The notes beneath the pieces were generated by a model. It had not been told where the DNA came from and ran no database searches. It saw nothing but the letters and a program-made list of their open reading frames with translations. A stretch of DNA of 38,374 bases from an uncultured Rhodobacterales bacterium (lineage in GTDB: Bacteria; Pseudomonadota; Alphaproteobacteria; Rhodobacterales; Rhodobacteraceae): NCBI GenBank assembly GCA_903845215.1, contig CAIMWI010000078.1, forward strand, positions 1 to 38,374, read 5' to 3'. How positions within the stretch are numbered: position 1 is the first letter of the stretch; the number at the start of each line of letters is the position of its first letter. The translations under genes were made by a program, and so were the position numbers. Of the stretch, positions 32,724 to 38,374 are shown piece after piece.

Positions 32724-33530
32724 ATGAACGCCCCTTATGAACTGGTCGACAGCCACTGCCACCTTGATTTCGCCGAGTTTGCGCAAGAACGCAGTGCCGT
32801 GGTTGCCCGTGCCCAGGCGGCAGGCGTGGGCCGCATGGTGACGATCTGCACCAAGTTGCACCAAGAACCTGCCGTGCGCGCGATTGCCGAAGCTTTTGAA
32901 GGCGTCTTTTACGCCGCAGGCACTCATCCAATGTCTGCGGCCAGCGAGCCTATGGCCACGCTGGACCAATTGGTCGCCTTGGCGCACCACCCCAAGTTTG
33001 TGGGCATTGGCGAGACCGGCTTGGATTACCACTACACAGCCGAAAGTGCCGAGGTGCAAAAAACCTCGTTGCGGGTGCATATCGAGGCGGCGCAAGTAAC
33101 GGGGCTGCCCTTGATCATCCACGCGCGGGCCGCCGATGACGACATTGCCGCCATCTTAGCCGAAGGGATGCGTGCCAAGCCCTATGCCTGCGTGATGCAC
33201 TGCTTTTCCTCGGGCGCACATCTGGCTGCGGCAGCCCTGGAGATGGGATTTTATCTGTCGATGTCGGGCATTGCGACCTTTCCCAAAAGCACCGAGCTGC
33301 GCGATATTTTCGCCGCAGCCCCCATCAACCGCATTCTTTTGGAAACCGACAGCCCCTATCTGGCCCCGATCCCGCATCGTGGCAAACGCAACGAACCCGC
33401 CTATACCGCCTTTACGGCCAAAACGGGCGCCGCACTCTATGGGGTGACTGAGGCAGAGTTTGCCGCCGTCACAACCGCGAACTTTGATCGCCTTTTCACC
33501 CGCGCAGCTCGCAAAGCACAGGCCGCATGA
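32724..33530 (+). CDS. tatD: TatD-family metal-dependent hydrolase / DNase
   Basis: This 268-residue TIM-barrel enzyme has the TatD metal motifs: VDSHCHLDF (8-16), GETGLDYHY (94-102 region), LIIHARAADDD, MHCFSSG and LLETDSPYLAP. TatD proteins are 3'-5' exonucleases or related hydrolases. It follows holB after 4 bases and overlaps the next gene by four. Confidence 0.93.
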   Translation: MNAPYELVDSHCHLDFAEFAQERSAVVARAQAAGVGRMVTICTKLHQEPAVRAIAEAFEGVFYAAGTHPMSAASEPMATLDQLVALAHHPKFVGIGETGLDYHYTAESAEVQKTSLRVHIEAAQVTGLPLIIHARAADDDIAAILAEGMRAKPYACVMHCFSSGAHLAAAALEMGFYLSMSGIATFPKSTELRDIFAAAPINRILLETDSPYLAPIPHRGKRNEPAYTAFTAKTGAALYGVTEAEFAAVTTANFDRLFTRAARKAQAA

Positions 33531-34336
33531 TGGCCAGTTTGCGGTTCACCATTCTGGGATGCGGGTCTTCGGGCGGGGTACCGCGATTGGGTGGTGATTG
33601 GGGCACTTGCGATCCGACCAACCCCAAAAATCGCCGCCGGCGTTGTTCGATGCTGGTCGAGCGGATCAGTGGCGATGCGCGCACAAGGGTGCTGATCGAC
33701 ACGTCGCCTGATATGCGCGATCAGTTGTTAGATGCGGGCGTGGGCACATTGGACGGGGTGGTCTTTACCCATTCCCACGCCGATCATACCCACGGCATCG
33801 ACGATCTGCGCCAGATCGTTTTTAACACGGGCAAACGCTTGCCCGTCTGGGCCGATGGGCCAACCGAAAACGCGCTGATTGCGCGGTTTGGCTATGCCTT
33901 TGTGCAACCCAAAGACTCGCCCTATCCGCCGATTTTAGACCTAAACGCCATCAGCGATGCCCCCTTTGAAGTGGCAGGCCCTGCAGGTGCCATTCGCTTT
34001 GCACCCTTCAGGGCAGACCACGGCGCTATGATCGCTTTAGGTTTTCGCATCGGGCCCTTGGCTTATCTTCCCGATGCCGTGGCCCTGCCAAAGGAAAGTT
34101 GGGCCTGTTTGGACGGCTTGGATGTTTGGGTGGTCGATGCGCTGCGCCGCAAGCCGCACCCAACCCATGCGCATCTAGACATGACCTTGAGCTGGATCGC
34201 CAAGGCCAAGCCCGCCCGCGCCGTGCTGACCAATATGCATCTGGATATGGATTACGAAACCCTGCGCGCGGAATTGCCCAAGGGCATCGACCCCGCCTAT
34301 GACGGCATGACGATCACCTTTGACGCCGTCGCCTGA
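33527..34336 (+). CDS. PhnP-like metallo-beta-lactamase-fold hydrolase
   Basis: This 269-residue protein has the metal-binding motif THSHADHTHGIDD (about 84-96) and further ligands in RADHG and the C-terminal HLDM regions. The beginning FTILGCGSSGGVPRLGG and the segment CDPTNPKNRRRRCSMLVE match the PhnP/YcbX-type cyclic phosphodiesterase group next to tatD in many alphaproteobacteria. The substrate is not known; 2',3'-cyclic phosphodiesters are possible. Two ATG codons stand at the start (33527, 33530). Confidence 0.87.
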   Translation: MMASLRFTILGCGSSGGVPRLGGDWGTCDPTNPKNRRRRCSMLVERISGDARTRVLIDTSPDMRDQLLDAGVGTLDGVVFTHSHADHTHGIDDLRQIVFNTGKRLPVWADGPTENALIARFGYAFVQPKDSPYPPILDLNAISDAPFEVAGPAGAIRFAPFRADHGAMIALGFRIGPLAYLPDAVALPKESWACLDGLDVWVVDALRRKPHPTHAHLDMTLSWIAKAKPARAVLTNMHLDMDYETLRAELPKGIDPAYDGMTITFDAVA

Positions 34337-34337
34337 T

Positions 34338-35273
34338 ATGGGCCTGTTGTTAGACGTCATTCTGCCGGTCTTTGTCGTCATCGGGTTTGGCTATGGCATG
34401 GCCAAATGGGGCGGAATGTCCGAAAGCGTGGTCGACGCTTTGATGTGGTTTGCCCAAAGCATTGCTGTTCCGGCCCTGTTGTTTCGCCAAATCGCCCTGA
34501 TTGACTTGAAAACCAGCTTTGACCCCGGCCTGATTGGCAGCTTTTACATCGGTGGTTTTCTTTGCTTTGCCGCAGGCTTCTTTGGCGCGTGGAAACTGTT
34601 CAAACGCCCTTTGGAGGAAGCGGTAACAACGGGCTTTGCCTGTATGTTTTCCAACTCGTTGCTTTTGGGCCTGTCGATCACGGAACGCGCCTATGGGCCT
34701 GCAGCTCTCAGCGGCAATTATGCCATCATCGCAATGCATTCTCCGATGTTCTATGCCTTTGGCATCACCTTGATGGAACTGGTGCGCAGCCATGGTCTGG
34801 GGCTGTCGGGGGGCGCACTGGCGTTTAAGGTGGTGAAGGCCATCTTCAGCCAGTCCTTGGTGCTGGCCATCACCTTGGGCATGATCGTCAACCTGTCGGG
34901 CTTGGCGCTGCCCAGTGCGGTAGATGCCGCAGCCGAGATGCTGGGCAAAGCGGGCCTGCCTACAGCGCTGTTTGGTTTGGGCGGGGTGCTGAACCGCTAT
35001 CGGCCCGAAGGCGACAAGGGCCTGATTGGCCTGATTGTGGTTGTGTCTTTGGTGCTGCATCCCGTGACCACCTATGGTTTGGCAATGCTGTTCCAACTGG
35101 ATGTGGCAAGCCTGCGGTCGGCCACCGTCACGGCGGCCATGCCACCCGGGGCAAATGCGTATCTTTTTGCGCATCTATATGCGACGGGGCGTCGGGCCAA
35201 TGCCTCGGCCGTTTTGATTGCCACGGGCTTATCGATTTTCACGGCCTGGGTTTGGTTGCAGATTCTGCCATAG
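34338..35273 (+). CDS. AEC (auxin efflux carrier) family transporter
   Basis: This 311-residue membrane protein has about ten hydrophobic segments arranged as two halves. The opening LLLDVILPVFVVIGFGYGMAKWGGMS and the end ATVTAAMPPGANAYLFAHLY are typical of the family. Bacterial members move organic acids such as malate or malonate. The ATG at 34338 is 2 bases after the previous stop; the upstream ATG at 34320 lies inside the previous gene. The substrate is unknown. Confidence 0.85.
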   Translation: MGLLLDVILPVFVVIGFGYGMAKWGGMSESVVDALMWFAQSIAVPALLFRQIALIDLKTSFDPGLIGSFYIGGFLCFAAGFFGAWKLFKRPLEEAVTTGFACMFSNSLLLGLSITERAYGPAALSGNYAIIAMHSPMFYAFGITLMELVRSHGLGLSGGALAFKVVKAIFSQSLVLAITLGMIVNLSGLALPSAVDAAAEMLGKAGLPTALFGLGGVLNRYRPEGDKGLIGLIVVVSLVLHPVTTYGLAMLFQLDVASLRSATVTAAMPPGANAYLFAHLYATGRRANASAVLIATGLSIFTAWVWLQILP

Positions 35274-35294
35274 CCTATTGTGCTAAGGCCAAAA

Positions 35295-36251
35295 TCAACT
35301 TACGCCACGGGCGTGGAAGATGAATCCAAGAAAGTTCAGCAAAACCTGCGCGGCCAAGATCGCGGTGGATTGGCTGTGGTCGTAATCGGGGGCAACTTCG
35401 ACCAGATCAATGCCCACGATGTCATGGGCCTTTGCGACGGCTTGCAGCAGTTCCAAAACCTCGTAATACAAAAACCCGCCGTGGCTGGGCGTACCCGTGC
35501 CCGGCGCGATCGAGGGGCAAAAGCCGTCGATGTCGATCGTCACATAAAGCCGCGCGCCTTTGGGGATGCGGTCGGCCACACCCTGTGGCCCAAGCGCGCG
35601 AAATTGGCGGACAGACAGAATATCTGACCCCATCGCCCGCGCCGCTTCGTACCCGTCGCGTGCGGTCGAAGACACGTTGCGAATGCCAACCTGCGTTAGA
35701 CCCGTCACATAGGCCTTCTCTGCCGCGCGGCGCAGGGGTGATCCATGCCCCACCTTCACCCCGTGGCGTTCATCGACAAAATCCAGATGCGCGTCGATTT
35801 GCAGGATATGGATCGGGCCTTGACCGGCAAAAGCCTCGATACAGGGGATGTTGATGGAATGGTCGCCACCAATCACCACGGGCAAAGCACCCGCACGCAA
35901 GATCGCCTCGACCCCTTTGCGAATGTTGGCGTGGCTTTGGGTGGTATCGGTATGCACGATATCGGCATCGCCAATATCGACGATGCGCACCGATTGCGGC
36001 AGATAGGTCGCGTCATCCTCGTGGTCATAGGCCCCCGCATGGCCAAAGCTGAACAAGGTTGACGCCTCGCGCACAGACCGCGGGCCAAAGCGGGCGCCGG
36101 CGCGAAACTGGGTTCCAAAGTCAAAAGGTGCGCCCATGACGGCGACGTCGGCGTCAATCTGCGCCCAATCTTCAACATAAGGGCGCTTGCCAAAGGTGGA
36201 GATGCCCACAAAGGGCAGGTTCAGTCGGCCAGTGTCGTAGCTATGCGCCAT
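35295..36251 (-). CDS. Agmatinase-like ureohydrolase (SpeB family)
   Basis: This 318-residue arginase-fold enzyme hydrolyses a guanidino compound to urea plus an amine. The dinuclear Mn site is complete: His131 (GGDHS), Asp153, His155, Asp157 (QIDAHLDF) and Asp240, Asp242 (TIDIDGF). The region DIDGFCPSIAPGTGTPSHGGF differs from the usual agmatinase wording (DIDxLDPAxAPGTGTP), which suggests a separate clade and perhaps another guanidino substrate such as guanidinobutyrate. It sits 10 bases downstream of two PotC/PotB-type permeases, so the substrate is probably imported by them. Confidence 0.87.
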   Translation of the reverse strand: MAHSYDTGRLNLPFVGISTFGKRPYVEDWAQIDADVAVMGAPFDFGTQFRAGARFGPRSVREASTLFSFGHAGAYDHEDDATYLPQSVRIVDIGDADIVHTDTTQSHANIRKGVEAILRAGALPVVIGGDHSINIPCIEAFAGQGPIHILQIDAHLDFVDERHGVKVGHGSPLRRAAEKAYVTGLTQVGIRNVSSTARDGYEAARAMGSDILSVRQFRALGPQGVADRIPKGARLYVTIDIDGFCPSIAPGTGTPSHGGFLYYEVLELLQAVAKAHDIVGIDLVEVAPDYDHSQSTAILAAQVLLNFLGFIFHARGVS

Positions 36252-36261
36252 GGGTTTTCCC

Positions 36262-37233
36262 TTACTGCGGCGTCATGCCGCGCAACCGTTCTGACCGGCG
36301 GCGCAAAAGCTCCACTGTGGCCAAAAGCACGATCGAGACGATCACCAAGATCGTGGCCACCGCTAGAATGGCGGGCGAGATCGCCTCGCGGATGCCGTTG
36401 AACATCTGGCGCGGGATGGTTTGCTGTGCAGGCCCAGCGATGAACAGCACCGCCACCACCTCGTCAAACGAGGTGACAAAGGCGAACAAAGCCCCCGAAA
36501 TCACCCCCGGCAGGATCAAGGGCATCACGACCTTGAAGAATGTCACCCGTGGGTTTGCCCCCAAAGAATGCGCCGCGCGGGTCAAGGATTGGTCAAACCC
36601 CGAAAGCGTTGCTGTCACCGTGATGATCACAAACGGAATGCCCAGCACCGCATGCGCCACAATCACGCCCAAATGCGAATTCACCAGACACCCCTTTTCC
36701 GACAGAAACGGGCCGGTGAGGGTCGCAAAAACGCTGTCAGGCGGAACACAGGCTTGGGCGTAAAAAAAGCTCATCCCCACGGCGATAATGATGATCGGCA
36801 CAATCATCGGGCTGATCAGAATAGCCATGATCAGCCGGCGATAGGGCATTTCGGGGCGCGATAAGCCAAGTGCTGCAATCGTGCCCAGAACTGTCGCCAG
36901 AACGGTGGCCCAAAGCCCGACCCAGAACGAGTTCTTGGCCGCCTGCACCCATGTTGCGCGTTCCCATACTGCAGCCCACCATGTGCTGTCGCGCACTGTG
37001 TCTGGCGCGGGATGACCCAGCGTCAGCAGCGTGTCGTACCAGCGCAGCGAATACCCCTGCGGATCAAAGGACAGCATCTTTTCGGTAAAGCTGAAATAGG
37101 GTTCTGCGTTGAAAGACAACGGCACCACAAGCAGGATCGGCGCGATCAGAAAGATGAAGATCAGCGTGCAGATCACCAGATAGGCATAATGCCAGATCCG
37201 TTCCAAGGGTGACGCATAGGTTGGAAGGGCCAT
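36262..37233 (-). CDS. PotC-type ABC transporter permease (polyamine/opine family)
   Basis: This 323-residue permease has six predicted helices. After the first helix (about 15-37) lies a longer periplasmic loop, then NSFWVGLWATVLATVLGTIAALGLSR, the cytoplasmic loop RAAHSLGANPRVTFFKVVMPLILPG that docks the ATPase, and SFDEVVAVLFIAGPAQQTIPRQM, typical for PotC. AAGGAG precedes the ATG. It lies between the PotB-type permease and the ureohydrolase. Confidence 0.9.
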   Translation of the reverse strand: MALPTYASPLERIWHYAYLVICTLIFIFLIAPILLVVPLSFNAEPYFSFTEKMLSFDPQGYSLRWYDTLLTLGHPAPDTVRDSTWWAAVWERATWVQAAKNSFWVGLWATVLATVLGTIAALGLSRPEMPYRRLIMAILISPMIVPIIIIAVGMSFFYAQACVPPDSVFATLTGPFLSEKGCLVNSHLGVIVAHAVLGIPFVIITVTATLSGFDQSLTRAAHSLGANPRVTFFKVVMPLILPGVISGALFAFVTSFDEVVAVLFIAGPAQQTIPRQMFNGIREAISPAILAVATILVIVSIVLLATVELLRRRSERLRGMTPQ

Positions 37234-37243
37234 GATCTGCTCC

Positions 37244-38374
37244 TTAGCCCAGCTTCAATCGGTCAATGCCGACGAGCTGGTCATAAATCCAATACAGCAC
37301 CAAGATCGCGGCCAGCAGCATGGCGGCCAGTGCAGCCGCCAAGGACCAGTTTGATTTGGACATGTGGAAGCTGATCAGGTTTGAAATCAGCTGCCCATCA
37401 GCACCCCCCACCAAGGCCGGGGTGATGTAATAACCCACGGCCAAAATGAACACCAACAGCGACCCCGCCGCGATCCCGGGCAAGGTTTGCGGCAGATAGA
37501 TCCGGCGGAAGGTGGTCCATGAAGTGGCCCCAAGGCTGCGCGCTGCCCGCGCATATGACGGCGGAATGACCCGCATCACCGAATAGAGCGGCAAAATCAT
37601 AAAGGGCAGCAAGACATGCGTCATCGCGATAATCGTGCCTGTCATGTTGTACATCATCGACAAGCGGTTGTCGTTCGACACAAGGCCAATCGAAACCAGA
37701 GCGTCGTTCACAATTCCTTGTTCCTGCAACAAGGCCATCCACGCCGTCGTGCGCACCAACAGCGATGTCCAAAAAGGTAAAAGTACAAGGATCAGCAAAA
37801 GCGACGATTTAGAAACGGGCAAAACAGCCAGCAAATGCGCCACAGGAAAGGCCAGCACCATGCAAATCAGGGTGATCGCACCCGATACAAGGAAAGTTTT
37901 GAAAAAGAGGTAAAGATAGATCCTCTGCTTGTCGTCGCCCCGTTCCCATCCGGTTTCGGTCAGCTTGCGGTCGGCGGCAACTTGGTAAAAATCGGCTGTC
38001 CACTTTGATGCGGCGGCTTCCATCGCATACCACAGGGCAGGCTCGCCCCATGCAGGATCAAGCATCAGCATCGCGGCCTTGAACGGCGGCTGCATATCGC
38101 CTGCCTCTCGCGCGCCCTTTTTGAATAGGCTGATGCTACCGGGGGCTGTGTAGTTGATTCGCGTGCCTGCAATGCCGGTGTTTTTATCAGCCTGCATTTG
38201 GGCAAGGTCGGTAACAAGGGCAGCAAAGGCCCCTTCCGGCGGGTTCCTATGGTCAAAATCAGGGTTGGCCTGAAACCAAGCGGTCAAAGTTGGTGAGGAT
38301 TTTGAAAATCCGTCATGCTCGATTGAACGTTTCAGCATATAGCCGATGGGGATCAAAAAGGTCAAAAGCACAAA
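37244..38374 (-). CDS. PotB-type ABC transporter permease, N-terminus cut by window edge
   Basis: At least 376 residues are visible; the frame is open at the right edge, where it reads FVLLTFLIPIGYMLKRS inside the first transmembrane helix, so the real start lies beyond the window. A long periplasmic segment (about 20-130) separates helix 1 from helix 2, a feature of PotB-like subunits of this group. The ATPase-docking loop is RAARSLGATSWTTFRRIYLPQTLPG. It ends 10 bases before the PotC-type gene. A binding protein and ATPase are expected outside the window. Confidence 0.88.
   Translation of the reverse strand, partial: FVLLTFLIPIGYMLKRSIEHDGFSKSSPTLTAWFQANPDFDHRNPPEGAFAALVTDLAQMQADKNTGIAGTRINYTAPGSISLFKKGAREAGDMQPPFKAAMLMLDPAWGEPALWYAMEAAASKWTADFYQVAADRKLTETGWERGDDKQRIYLYLFFKTFLVSGAITLICMVLAFPVAHLLAVLPVSKSSLLLILVLLPFWTSLLVRTTAWMALLQEQGIVNDALVSIGLVSNDNRLSMMYNMTGTIIAMTHVLLPFMILPLYSVMRVIPPSYARAARSLGATSWTTFRRIYLPQTLPGIAAGSLLVFILAVGYYITPALVGGADGQLISNLISFHMSKSNWSLAAALAAMLLAAILVLYWIYDQLVGIDRLKLG

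Noticed and set aside
1-38374. Mobile elements, CRISPR arrays, defence islands
   Set aside because: No transposase, integrase, repeat-spacer pattern or known defence gene was found; the region is chromosomal core and metabolic genes.

Overview
The window looks like an ordinary stretch of chromosome from an alphaproteobacterium of the Rhodobacteraceae (Rhodobacter/Roseobacter type). The grounds are a permuted alphaproteobacterial tmRNA tag of ANDNR...ALAA type at the left edge, an alpha-type SspB, the fumC-DUF4169-ribbon-helix-helix neighbourhood, an RNase E ending in a GWW motif with a long acidic insertion inside its S1 domain, a DctD-like regulator that lacks GAFTGA, and GC-rich codon use throughout. 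I see no insertion sequence, phage, CRISPR array or integrase, and no block of foreign composition.

Layout. 1-135: 3' part of a two-piece tmRNA gene. 244-4832 (+): chrA, sspB, a PmtA-like methyltransferase, fumC, a DUF4169 protein, an 85-residue orphan preceded by a perfect CtrA-type site, and a ribbon-helix-helix protein. 4833-8105: a long structured leader, then rne and its terminator. 8104-9176: divergent tusA and ccdA. 9180-14654 (-): dctD and dctB, purQ, a CoA-binding protein, rlmB. 14771-14854 (+): a class II tRNA-Tyr. 14910-22987 (-): an eight-gene operon with a stand-alone Rieske protein, an oxygenase catalytic subunit without a Rieske domain, a GST-like protein, an 8-oxoguanine-deaminase-type amidohydrolase, and a complete BMP-type purine/nucleoside ABC importer; an orphan reading frame lies just upstream. 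23582-29691 (+): a sugar-isomerase-like TIM barrel, a metallophosphoesterase and ugpBAEC. 29829-35273 (+): dac (PBP5/6 type), tmk, holB, tatD, a PhnP-like metallo-hydrolase and an AEC permease. 35295-38374 (-): an agmatinase-like ureohydrolase with two PotC/PotB-type permeases, the last cut by the window edge.

How the parts work together. The most interesting block is 14910-22987. A catalytic subunit without its own Rieske cluster, a GST-like partner and a separately encoded Rieske domain match the logic of the Pseudomonas NdmC/NdmD/NdmE methylxanthine N7-demethylase, where NdmC lacks a Rieske domain, NdmD carries an extra one and NdmE is a GST-like scaffold. Coupling to a purine-type importer and a guanine-type deaminase suggests uptake and demethylation or deamination of a methylated or oxidised purine, but no reductase is encoded in the window. 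A second theme is ribosome rescue: the tmRNA tag and SspB, the ClpXP adaptor for that tag, lie about 1.5 kb apart. The ugp block carries a metallophosphoesterase where many operons have UgpQ, so import and hydrolysis of glycerophosphodiesters is a reasonable reading.
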